Shown here: one piece after another, positions 1 to 6,377 of the stretch
How the letters are laid out: every line of letters starts with the position of its first letter
How positions within the stretch are numbered: the stretch's first letter is position 1
Assembly: GCA_944372565.1 (NCBI GenBank)
Contig: CALVZR010000154.1
Coordinates: 1 to 12,756 of the forward strand
Origin: an uncultured Clostridia bacterium
Lineage (GTDB): Bacteria; Bacillota; Clostridia; Christensenellales; Borkfalkiaceae
Length of the DNA stretch: 12,756 nt
Direction: 5' to 3'
Made by a program: the position numbers and the translations under genes
The notes under the pieces: generated by a model
What the model was told of the DNA's origin: nothing
What the model saw: only the letters and a program-made list of their open reading frames with translations
Database searches by the model: none

Positions 1-1531
1 ACATGGTGTTGAACAGTCCGGTGTTATAGTCCGTGCCGCCCACGTTGGATCTCCACCCGATGTCCGCCGTGCTGCTGCGCGCGAAACGCGTGCGGGCATT
101 GGGGCTGTTGCGGATAATGGTGACCTCTCCTCCCTTATGCACGTCCCACACGTCGCGGGCGAAAGGCGTCATCTGGGCGAGCTGGTCGTCGCTCAGCGTG
201 TAATCGTAAGGCAGCACCGCGCCCGTCACCATCGTGAAGATCTCCAGGGATTCTTCCGAATACTGGAACTGCAGCCATTCGCGCACCAGCTGTTCGGTGA
301 TCGAACCGGGCGTGACCGTCTTGTTGTTCACGAAGATGACGGTGCCGCTCCCCATGGATCCGAGGGAGATCTGGTTTTCGTCCTTCTGCCCTTCGATATA
401 GGGAATGGGATAAAAACGGAAATCGCGCTTGCCGTAGCCGTTTTCCACGTTGGACTGCCCCATAGAATTAAAGTAACCGCGCGCCTCGTTTTCCCACCAC
501 TCGCCTTCGAAGATCATGGCGATGCGCTTGCCTGAGGTGTTGATTTTGCTCATGATGAAGTTGCGCTGCGCCATCGAATAGGAATGCCCGCTGTTGGCGA
601 TATCGGGATCGTAAAATCCTTCCCGCATAAAACTGCGCACGAATTCCGCCGCTTTCAGTCTGCCTTCCTGCAGGGAAGCGAGCAGATACCCCGTTTTTTC
701 CGTAACGGGCGTTTCCGTACCGTCCGCGGCGACGAAATCCCCTTCGTAATCTTTCAACAGGTCAAAATTTGCCTGTCCGTCGTACTGCGCAACGATGGCG
801 TTCACGTATGCGTCGGAATAGTAGCCCACGCCCGTGGAATAAGTAAAGGGAATATAACCTTCGCGCTGGATGCGCACGAGAAGCTGGATAAATTCTTCCA
901 TGGTGGCGGGCATGCCGTCGCGCCCGTCATAATCGAGCCAGCCCCTTTGGGCGAACAGATCCCTGTCGTAGATAAACCCCGTTACGGTGTCCTCGAAAGG
1001 CATGCCGTAAAATTCGGGATCGGCAACCTTGTCGGTTGCGTCGGACGTGTTATAGGCGTCCTGAAAATACGGATCCATTTTGTCGTAGATGCTGAGCACG
1101 GCGGTTTCGCCGTCCTCGGCGAGGGACCCGTCTTCCGCATAGACCTTTTCGGTGAGGATATCCGTGATGTCGTATGCCACGCCGCCGTCCGTCCATACGG
1201 AAAGGTCGGACTGCGAGGTATAGTAGATATCCATGGTTTCTCCGCCCGACTGGATGTTGGGCAAAAGCGTACCCGAAAGGTAGGGATCTTTCTTGGGAAC
1301 GATATTCACGTGCACGCCCGTTTTCCCGGTTTCGAGGGAAATGCCTTCATAGCGCGCTTCGAAATTTCTCGCCACCTGCTTGATCCATTCGCTGCCCAGG
1401 CCGCCGTCGTAAACGCCGATGTCGAGCTGCGTCATGTTATCGTAATTCTCCCCTCGGTTGCACGCGCCGAATACCGGCACGCACATGCACGCGGCAAGTG
1501 CGAAAACTGCGGCTCTTTTCCAGAATTTCAT
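1..1531 (-). CDS. Extracellular solute-binding lipoprotein of a carbohydrate ABC transporter (C-terminus cut by window edge)
   Basis: The frame is open from an ATG at 1531 to the left edge, giving 510 codons with no stop seen, so the C-terminus is missing. The start is preceded by AGGAGG with 8-nt spacing. Residues 1-23 form a lipoprotein signal (basic MKFWKR, hydrophobic core, FGA-C lipobox) with the lipidated Cys at 24. The mature part reads like a family 1 sugar-binding protein: an early beta-strand, a 'SGGETMDIYYTSQSDLSVW' segment typical of the first lobe, then 'YGMPFEDTVTGFIYDRDLF' and many aromatic residues that could stack on sugars. It should sit on the outer membrane face and feed a permease, probably encoded beyond the left edge. 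It lies 88 bp downstream of the large surface protein gene on the same strand, and I see no convincing promoter of its own, so co-transcription is likely. The substrate cannot be read from the sequence. Confidence -1.
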   Translation of the reverse strand, partial: MKFWKRAAVFALAACMCVPVFGACNRGENYDNMTQLDIGVYDGGLGSEWIKQVARNFEARYEGISLETGKTGVHVNIVPKKDPYLSGTLLPNIQSGGETMDIYYTSQSDLSVWTDGGVAYDITDILTEKVYAEDGSLAEDGETAVLSIYDKMDPYFQDAYNTSDATDKVADPEFYGMPFEDTVTGFIYDRDLFAQRGWLDYDGRDGMPATMEEFIQLLVRIQREGYIPFTYSTGVGYYSDAYVNAIVAQYDGQANFDLLKDYEGDFVAADGTETPVTEKTGYLLASLQEGRLKAAEFVRSFMREGFYDPDIANSGHSYSMAQRNFIMSKINTSGKRIAMIFEGEWWENEARGYFNSMGQSNVENGYGKRDFRFYPIPYIEGQKDENQISLGSMGSGTVIFVNNKTVTPGSITEQLVREWLQFQYSEESLEIFTMVTGAVLPYDYTLSDDQLAQMTPFARDVWDVHKGGEVTIIRNSPNARTRFARSSTADIGWRSNVGGTDYNTGLFNTM

Positions 1532-1560
1532 GTTGTTTCTTCCTCCTGCTTTGAAATAAT

Positions 1561-1600
1561 ACGGCTCCTTCCCCCCGAAAAGAGCCGTTTTGTTTTTTTT
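1561..1600 (+). terminator. Stem-loop with T-tract on the plus strand between two minus-strand genes
   Basis: ACGGCTC (1561-1567) pairs perfectly with GAGCCGT (1582-1588), and on the plus strand it is followed by TTTGTTTTTTTT. That is a rho-independent terminator layout for plus-strand transcription, although both neighbouring genes are on the minus strand. Read on the minus strand the stem is followed only by ATTATTTC, which would be a weak terminator or an RNA-stabilising hairpin ahead of the solute-binding protein gene. The hairpin is certain; its role is not. Confidence -1.
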
Positions 1601-1619
1601 GAGTCTGAACAAAAAACGC

Positions 1620-4600
1620 TTATGCCTTCCTGTTCTTTCTGCGGATGAGCACGACCAGTGCGAGCGCCGCGGCGAGCACGCACAGCCCCGCAGTGCCGGC
1701 CGCCACGTTTCCGCTGCAGCTCTGGCAGCCGCCCGAGGTTTCCACCGTAACGGTTACGGTAGCGGTGCCCACGTTGCCGGCGGAGTCTTTTGCGGTGTAT
1801 TCAATGCGGTATTCGCCCGCGTCCTCCACCGTAAATTTGCCGTCCGTAACCGAAACTTCCTGGGTGCCGAAATACACTTTGTACTCAACGGAAACGGTTC
1901 CGTCGCAGTTATCCGTCGCCGTCGCGCCGGGCACGGTGACCGTCGAACCCGCAGCGACGATCATATTTTCGCCGTCCACGGTGATAACGGGAGCCGTTTC
2001 GTCGTTCGAAACGACGATGGTTTTGGTGATCGAAGCGGAATTATCGTTCGCGTCGGTCGCCGTGTAAACGACTTCGTAATTTCCCGCAAGGGCGGGCGTG
2101 AATACATTGTTTTCCACACTGACTGGCTCGTTGTTGAAGGTGACCGTCAATTCGACGTCCACGCTCACCCCGTTATCGGTCGCCGTGGCGGCGGGGAGAG
2201 TGATCGCTTGCCCCGCAAAACCCGTTTCGGGAACCGTGCCGCCGAGTTCGATGACGGGCGCCTCCTCGTCGATGACGGTGATCGTCCTTTCCACGAAGGC
2301 GGAATTGCCGGCGGGGTCTGCCGCCGTGTAGCGCACGGTGTAGGTGCCCACCTGCCCGAAGGAATAATTTTCGGTGTAGGGTTCAAACGCGCCGTCGCCG
2401 AATTTTACTTCTATCGTGAGCTCGATATCGTTGCCCTGCGCGGCGTCCGAAGCGCGCACGTCGCTCTCTCCCACGGAGATCGCGTCGCCGAGCTGTACGG
2501 TGATCGCGTCCTCTATGCCGTCGAGTTCGATGGCGGGATCGCCTTCGTCCAGCCATTTGGCGTAGATCGTGGCGGTGCCGGTGATGTCTTCCAGAGCGGC
2601 GGGCGTTTCAAAGTTCTCGTCCAGATACCAACCGTCGAACGTCCAGTAATCCTTCACTGCTTCGGGCAGCGCGCTGCCCAGCCTGCCGCGCGTGTGTTCG
2701 GACCAAGTGATCGCGGATATCGCATTGCCGCCGTTCACTTCAAAGGTGAGCGTATAAGCCGTTTCCACGACCACGGTATATTCCTTGCTCACCGCCTGAT
2801 ATTCTTCTTCGAGCGCGGTGCCTGTTATGGTCACCTGCTGCGAACCCGTGGCGGAAGTATCCGCATTGAATACGGCGCTCTCTTTTTCCACAAGGCTCCA
2901 GGAGCCGCCAATCGCCGCGGTATAGGTGATCTGCGCGTCGGCAATATCCTCGCCCTGCGGCACGTAGATGGTGCCGCTCTGCTCTTCGGCATGGGTGATC
3001 TCCGCCGACCAATCCACGGGGATAAACTCGGTTGCCAGCGAAACGCCGTTTACGGAAACGAGATCGAGCGTAGAGCCGCTCACCCCGGAAACCTTTACGG
3101 TGTAGCCGTCCTGCAGCCTGTCTGCGACCTTGGGTAGCGCATACTGACCGTTCGCATTCAGTTCATCCAAAGTGCTATATACCGCGTCGCCTTCCTCGGG
3201 GATCTGATACGTTCCCAGCGTTCCGTCGAACGATGCGAGTTTCACGCGGTAAACCGCATTGTTATCAAGGGCATAAATATTGAGGATATCTCCCGACCAT
3301 TCCAGAGAGAGCAATCCCTCTCTCTTATTTACCCCATCAGCATTGGTTCCGAAATACGGAGCAAAAATTCCGTGCGCGTCATCGCTGGGTCTGGAGGTGA
3401 AGAAAATTCTCGAAGTCCACGCTTCGGGATCGCCTCCGTTCCCCTGGCTGTTCGTCACGCCGGCACGGATCTCTTCGCCGTATTTCACATAAGCCATCGT
3501 ACCCCAGCCGTTGCTTTGAAAATGGATTTCAAAAACGTCTTCTCCGTTCAGATCGGCAATGGTGAACACCACGTCCAGACCGTTGGTCGATCCGTCCATG
3601 GGAAGCGACGAAGGCGCGCGGAAACGAATTTCCGTATTCCCTTCAAAAACGCCGTTCACGCTGCCGGAAAATCCGTCCGTTCCCGTGATGTGCAGGCCGG
3701 CATAATCGCCGCTTTCCACGGAAAGTTCGTTTTCCGTAGTCACCAGAGATTCCGTATCGACCCCCGCTTTAACTTCAAACGTGCGTTCCTGCACGTTTCC
3801 GTCCGCCTCCGAACCGACCTGCGCGATATAGGAAACCGTGTAAGTGCCGAGTTTCGCGGGCGTGACCGAAAGCGAAGAGGTGATATCCGTCTTTACGCCG
3901 TCCGGATCGGTGAGTTCCACTTTTTCCACGGGCGCGGGCGTAGGCTCCGCCACCGTGGTATATGTGGCAGAGGGAATCGCCGTCGTATAACCTTTTGCAA
4001 AGACCGTCGGGAAAGAACCGCTCAGCGTGATTACGGCGCGGTCCGCCCAGGCGGAATAATATGCGGGTTCGCTCGCGATCGTCGCCATCGCCTCGCCGTT
4101 GATGGAAACGAAGTTGATATCTATATCGCCCGCGCTTGTAAAGCCGATCGTATAGCCGTCTTTCAAGCGATCTGCGATTTTAGGCAGGGCAAACTGCCCG
4201 GTCGTGTTGATCGCCTCGGCCGCATTTTCATTGCTACCGAAAGAAGCAACCCCGGAAGCGGGAATTTCAAACGTCGTATCCGTTCCGTCGAAAGAGGCGA
4301 GTTTCATTTTATATTCGGTTGCAAAACCGTAATTACTTCCCGCGCTCCAAAACGCCGTATGATATACAGAGAGAATATCATTGTTTTCTCCTTCCCATTC
4401 AAAAGAAAGCGAGCCGATTTTGGTATTCTCCGCAACATTGAAACTCGGCAAAGCATATCCTGATCCCGTCCAAAGATTTCTGCTCTGATAAAATATACCG
4501 CCGCCCCAACCCGCGGCTTCGGCATTTAATCCGCTCGCGCGGTATTCTTCGCCGTACATAAGGTATGCGCCGCTGGTCGTCCAGCCGTCGCCGCTTTCAA

Positions 4601-4967
4601 AATGTACGGAAAAAACCTCTTCTCCTAACAAATCGTAAACTGTAAATACGACTTGTTTTCCTGTATAGCTTCCGTCTGCCGGCGCGGTTGAGGGAAACTG
4701 AAATTCAAGCGCAGTATTTTCCGTAAATACACCGTTGATCTGACCGCTTACGTCCGCCCCGTTCGCCTCCACCGTCAGCCCTGCATAATCGCCCGACGGG
4801 GTGATTGTCGTAGCGCTGTCCGTTCCGAACAGCATTTCCGCCGAAAAATCCCCGTCTGCCGCGCGCGCGGGACGGGCGTTTTCGCAAACGAGCATCGCGC
4901 ACGCGCCGACGATCATCGCCAGCGCGGCCGCAAATGCCGCCGCAAATTTGTGCAAACTTTTTCTCAT
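1620..4967 (-). CDS. Large secreted, membrane-anchored surface protein with duplicated N-terminal module, InlB-type repeat and Ig-like domains
   Basis: 1115 residues from ATG 4967. An in-frame GTG at 4973 lies only 2 nt from the GGAGG, whereas the ATG is 8 nt away, so the ATG is chosen. Residues 1-36 are a Sec signal peptide with a plausible signal peptidase I site (ARA-AD). Next come two related modules of about 250 residues (about 42-298 and 403-648) split by a Pro-rich linker and an Ig-like domain (about 318-400). A further beta-rich stretch leads to an InlB/Listeria-Bacteroides-type repeat (about 738-805, with the hallmark 'FDGWYLDENF' and 'ATIYAKW'). Three DUF5011/HYR-like Ig domains follow (about 813-1076, each ending near 'YTA.D..GN'). 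The C-terminus is GGCQSCSG, a membrane helix (about 1090-1108) and RRKNRKA, with no LPXTG. It is probably a cell-surface binding or display protein; its ligand is unknown. It has its own promoter at 5107-5135. Confidence -1.
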   Translation of the reverse strand: MRKSLHKFAAAFAAALAMIVGACAMLVCENARPARAADGDFSAEMLFGTDSATTITPSGDYAGLTVEANGADVSGQINGVFTENTALEFQFPSTAPADGSYTGKQVVFTVYDLLGEEVFSVHFESGDGWTTSGAYLMYGEEYRASGLNAEAAGWGGGIFYQSRNLWTGSGYALPSFNVAENTKIGSLSFEWEGENNDILSVYHTAFWSAGSNYGFATEYKMKLASFDGTDTTFEIPASGVASFGSNENAAEAINTTGQFALPKIADRLKDGYTIGFTSAGDIDINFVSINGEAMATIASEPAYYSAWADRAVITLSGSFPTVFAKGYTTAIPSATYTTVAEPTPAPVEKVELTDPDGVKTDITSSLSVTPAKLGTYTVSYIAQVGSEADGNVQERTFEVKAGVDTESLVTTENELSVESGDYAGLHITGTDGFSGSVNGVFEGNTEIRFRAPSSLPMDGSTNGLDVVFTIADLNGEDVFEIHFQSNGWGTMAYVKYGEEIRAGVTNSQGNGGDPEAWTSRIFFTSRPSDDAHGIFAPYFGTNADGVNKREGLLSLEWSGDILNIYALDNNAVYRVKLASFDGTLGTYQIPEEGDAVYSTLDELNANGQYALPKVADRLQDGYTVKVSGVSGSTLDLVSVNGVSLATEFIPVDWSAEITHAEEQSGTIYVPQGEDIADAQITYTAAIGGSWSLVEKESAVFNADTSATGSQQVTITGTALEEEYQAVSKEYTVVVETAYTLTFEVNGGNAISAITWSEHTRGRLGSALPEAVKDYWTFDGWYLDENFETPAALEDITGTATIYAKWLDEGDPAIELDGIEDAITVQLGDAISVGESDVRASDAAQGNDIELTIEVKFGDGAFEPYTENYSFGQVGTYTVRYTAADPAGNSAFVERTITVIDEEAPVIELGGTVPETGFAGQAITLPAATATDNGVSVDVELTVTFNNEPVSVENNVFTPALAGNYEVVYTATDANDNSASITKTIVVSNDETAPVITVDGENMIVAAGSTVTVPGATATDNCDGTVSVEYKVYFGTQEVSVTDGKFTVEDAGEYRIEYTAKDSAGNVGTATVTVTVETSGGCQSCSGNVAAGTAGLCVLAAALALVVLIRRKNRKA
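1740..2531 (-). repeat. Three tandem Ig-like domains (DUF5011/HYR-like)
   Basis: Three consecutive units of about 87 residues share the layout 'AP.I.(L/V).G', 'PGATATDN' or 'PAATATDN', and 'AG.Y.V.YTA.D..GN.A...(T/I)V.V'. The first unit is the most diverged. Such domains usually act as a stalk that lifts binding modules off the cell wall. Similarity is evident only at protein level, with no near-identical DNA repeats. Confidence -1.
3024..4844 (-). repeat. Two diverged copies of a ~250-residue module in the surface protein
   Basis: At protein level, copy A (about 4074-4844) and copy B (about 3024-3761) align along their whole length. Shared landmarks in the same order are GDYAGL, NGVF with N-T, 'VVFT..DL.GE.VF..HF.S', 'YGEE.RA', 'SL.(F)EW.GDIL', 'KLASFDGT', 'ALPK.ADRL.DGYT' and 'VS(I/V)NG'. 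GDYAGL recurs 361 residues apart. I do not recognise the family. The pattern suggests a beta-sandwich or lectin-like fold, which is inference. Confidence -1.
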
Positions 4968-4985
4968 GTTCACTTCCTCCTTCTT

Positions 4986-5000
4986 AGTCTGTTCAAAAAA
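4986..5000. repeat. AGTCTG-NN-CAAAAAA motif, second copy at 1602-1616
   Basis: AGTCTGTTCAAAAAA (4986-5000) and AGTCTGAACAAAAAA (1602-1616) match at 13 of 15 positions in the same orientation. One lies just upstream of the start of the large surface protein gene and the other just past its end, upstream of the solute-binding protein gene. This may be a shared leader element or chance in A-rich DNA. Confidence -1.
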
Positions 5001-5041
5001 ACTGTACTTTTACTAAAAAAATAATTTTTGCGATTTTCTTT

Positions 5042-5072
5042 GCCGTAATCTTATGGATTGCGGCCTTTTTTT
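5042..5072 (+). terminator. Leader hairpin of the surface-protein mRNA that reads as a terminator on the plus strand
   Basis: GCCGTAATC (5042-5050) pairs with GATTGCGGC (5056-5064) through a 5-nt loop, with one T-G wobble, and is followed on the plus strand by a run of seven T (5066-5072). This would stop plus-strand transcription entering the surface protein gene antisense. On the minus strand the same bases form a hairpin, with one mismatch, inside the roughly 130-nt 5' leader of that gene. I could not match the leader to a known riboswitch. Confidence -1.
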
Positions 5073-5092
5073 GTTTGAAAAGCACGCTCAGC

Positions 5093-5106
5093 GAAAGTAC
5101 ACTTTC
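5093..5106. promoter_or_regulatory. Operator-like dyad at the transcription start of the surface protein gene
   Basis: GAAAGT-AC-ACTTTC is an inverted repeat with 6-bp perfect arms. It directly abuts the -10 box at 5107-5112 and covers the expected start site, a classic position for a repressor site. Which protein binds is unknown. Confidence -1.
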
Positions 5107-5135
5107 ATTGTAAACGCGCGGCGCGTTTTTGTCCA
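5107..5135 (-). promoter_or_regulatory. Sigma-A promoter of the surface protein gene
   Basis: On the minus strand the -35 box is TGGACA (5130-5135) and the -10 box TACAAT (5107-5112), each one base from consensus, with a 17-bp spacer. Transcription should start near 5100, leaving a leader of about 130 nt before ATG 4967. Confidence -1.
5112..5128. promoter_or_regulatory. Dyad filling the spacer of the minus-strand promoter
   Basis: AAACGCG-CGG-CGCGTTT has perfect 7-bp arms and occupies almost exactly the -35/-10 spacer. A factor bound here would compete with RNA polymerase. The left half resembles a catabolite-repression (cre) half-site, TGTAAACGC, but the right half does not complete that consensus. 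Confidence -1.
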
Positions 5136-5155
5136 TAGACACAGATAATTTTTTT

Positions 5156-5365
5156 ATGGAAAATTTTAATTTTCAAAATTTCATATTTTGCAAATAAAAT
5201 CGTCATATTTTTCCATGTAAAGAAAAAAGCACCCCGCGCCGCGGGCGGAAAGCGCAAAGCAGACCCGCAAAAAAGCAAAACTTTCGGCTTTTATCCCTGC
5301 ACCGCCGCGGCGCTCTCCCGCACGGCGTGCAAAGCGGAAAGTTTTTTGTATATGGAAAATTCTAA
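5156..5365. repeat. Three ATGGAAAA motifs in the control region
   Basis: ATGGAAAATTTTAA starts at 5156 and ATGGAAAATTCTAA at 5352 (one difference in 14), both on the plus strand. ATGGAAAAAT lies on the minus strand at 5207-5216. AraC-family proteins usually bind short direct repeats near promoters, so these are candidate sites for the adjacent regulator. Confidence -1.
5236..5313. repeat. GC-rich inverted repeat between the divergent promoters
   Basis: GCGCCGCGG (5236-5244) is perfectly complementary to CCGCGGCGC (5305-5313), and allowing one bulged G the arms reach 12 bp. Inside the loop a second hairpin pairs AAAAGC (5271-5276) with GCTTTT (5287-5292). It lies outside both predicted transcripts. 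It may be an untranslated RNA, a DNA structure or a degenerate element; no known family was recognised. Confidence -1.
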
Positions 5366-5386
5366 ACAAAATTTTTTAAAAACATC

Positions 5387-5414
5387 TTGACAACCTGAAT
5401 TTTTTATATATAAT
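5387..5414 (+). promoter_or_regulatory. Sigma-A promoter of the AraC-family gene
   Basis: A perfect TTGACA (5387-5392) and a perfect TATAAT (5409-5414) are separated by 16 bp. The start site should fall near 5421, giving a leader of only about 20 nt. This is the strongest promoter in the window by consensus match. Confidence -1.
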
Positions 5415-5440
5415 GAAAAGCGGAAAAGGAGCGAAAAAAC

Positions 5441-6325
5441 GTGGAATACAACGACTTTGAAAAAAACACGGCGGCCAAATCGGTAACCAATATCCCCACC
5501 AATCATATAGACCTTTCCATCGGACATTACGGATTCGAGCACACAAACGCGCACAAAGCGTATGTATCGGGATCTTCCTACCCCACGTACCGCCTGCACT
5601 TCATCTTGAAAGGGCAGCTTACGATGTTCATGAACGGGCAAAAGACCGTGCTCAAAAAAAACCATTGTTTCCTGCTCCGCCCCGATATCGATACGGGCTA
5701 TCTGACGGACAGAAACGCCCCCGCCTGTTTTTACTGGGTGTCTTTCAGCGGAAACAACTCCAAAGAATACGTCGCGCAGATGGGATTCGGCGAAAAAACG
5801 GGATACCTGACCGTGCCCGCAAAATACGCAAAAAAACTGCGCGACGCCTTTTACAAGAATTTCGACCGGGAAGAGGACGCGGAAGAGCTCACGGATGTGG
5901 AATTTACCGAACATTTCATGCAGATCGTGCGGCTTTTGCATCTCTCTTCCGTAAACGCCGCGCAAAATTCGCAGGCGCACACAAAATCGCGCAAAAAATA
6001 CGTGGAACTCGCCCTCGAATACGTGAACGAGCATTACGCCGACCCCTCTCTTTGTATCGGCGACGTGGCGAAAACCCTCTTTCTGCACGAAAATTACCTT
6101 TCCAAACTGTTCAAAAACGCGATGGGGATGACCTTCGGCAGCTATCTTACGCAAAAGCGCATCGAATACGCCGCCTCCCTGATGGAGCAGGGGCATACCT
6201 CCGTTACGGAGATCGCCTCCCTCGTCGGCTATGCCGACCCGCTGTATTTTTCCAAGGTCTATAAAAAATACAACAAGATCTCCCCGAGCGAGAACATCAA
6301 AAAGTTTCAGTCCCCTCGTTCTTAA
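5441..6325 (+). CDS. AraC-family transcriptional regulator with N-terminal cupin-like sensing domain
   Basis: 294 residues from a GTG at 5441, supported by AGGAG 9 nt upstream and a consensus promoter close by. The N-terminal part (about 20-165) fits the AraC sugar-binding cupin type ('YRLHFILKGQLTMFMNGQ', then 'CFLLRPDIDTGY' and 'CFYWVSFSG'). The C-terminal part (about 185-290) is a double helix-turn-helix: 'IGDVAKTLFLHENYLSKLFK' is the first helix pair, and 'VTEIASLVGYADPLYFSKVYKK' followed by 'SPSENIKKF' is the highly conserved second. Length is normal for the family. It is divergent from the surface protein and solute-binding genes, so it probably controls them, and perhaps itself, in response to a sugar. 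The ligand is not visible from sequence. Confidence -1.
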   Translation: MEYNDFEKNTAAKSVTNIPTNHIDLSIGHYGFEHTNAHKAYVSGSSYPTYRLHFILKGQLTMFMNGQKTVLKKNHCFLLRPDIDTGYLTDRNAPACFYWVSFSGNNSKEYVAQMGFGEKTGYLTVPAKYAKKLRDAFYKNFDREEDAEELTDVEFTEHFMQIVRLLHLSSVNAAQNSQAHTKSRKKYVELALEYVNEHYADPSLCIGDVAKTLFLHENYLSKLFKNAMGMTFGSYLTQKRIEYAASLMEQGHTSVTEIASLVGYADPLYFSKVYKKYNKISPSENIKKFQSPRS

Positions 6326-6339
6326 CGAAAACCAAGAAA

Positions 6340-6370
6340 AACCGCCCCGCAGTGCGACTGCGGGGCGGTT
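6340..6370. terminator. Bidirectional terminator between convergent genes
   Basis: A 13-bp perfect stem (AACCGCCCCGCAG, 6340-6352, with CTGCGGGGCGGTT, 6358-6370) has a 5-nt loop. On the minus strand it is followed by TTTTTC and later TTTTC; on the plus strand by CGGCGTTTTATT. It therefore serves the glycosidase-like gene best and the AraC gene less strongly. Confidence -1.
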
Positions 6371-6377
6371 CGGCGTT

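Larger units (their letters stand above)
4968..5440. other. 473-bp divergent control region between the surface protein and AraC genes
   Basis: No credible gene lies here. It holds the minus-strand promoter and leader (to about 5135), an AT-rich block (about 5140-5220, including the palindrome GAAAATT-TT-AATTTTC at 5159-5174), a GC-rich block with an inverted repeat (about 5230-5340) and the plus-strand promoter (5387-5414). The separate elements are listed individually. The alternation of AT-rich and GC-rich blocks is abrupt compared with other gaps in the window. Confidence -1.

Noticed and set aside
584..4463. Long plus-strand open frames of 354, 515 and 363 codons
   Set aside because: They lie antisense to the solute-binding and surface protein genes. 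Their translations lack recognisable domains and have no ribosome binding sites, while the minus-strand products have signal peptides and known repeats.
4968..4973. GTG at 4973 as start of the surface protein
   Set aside because: Only 2 nt separate it from GGAGG; the ATG at 4967 has the normal 8-nt spacing.
5109..5122. Catabolite-repression (cre) site at TGTAAACGC
   Set aside because: Only the left half matches the consensus; the right half departs at several fixed positions. Better described as part of the AAACGCG dyad.
5181..5369. 62-codon minus-strand open frame in the control region
   Set aside because: It starts with TTG, has no ribosome binding site, shows a biased Arg/Ala composition and covers the GC-rich inverted repeat. 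Not credible as a gene.
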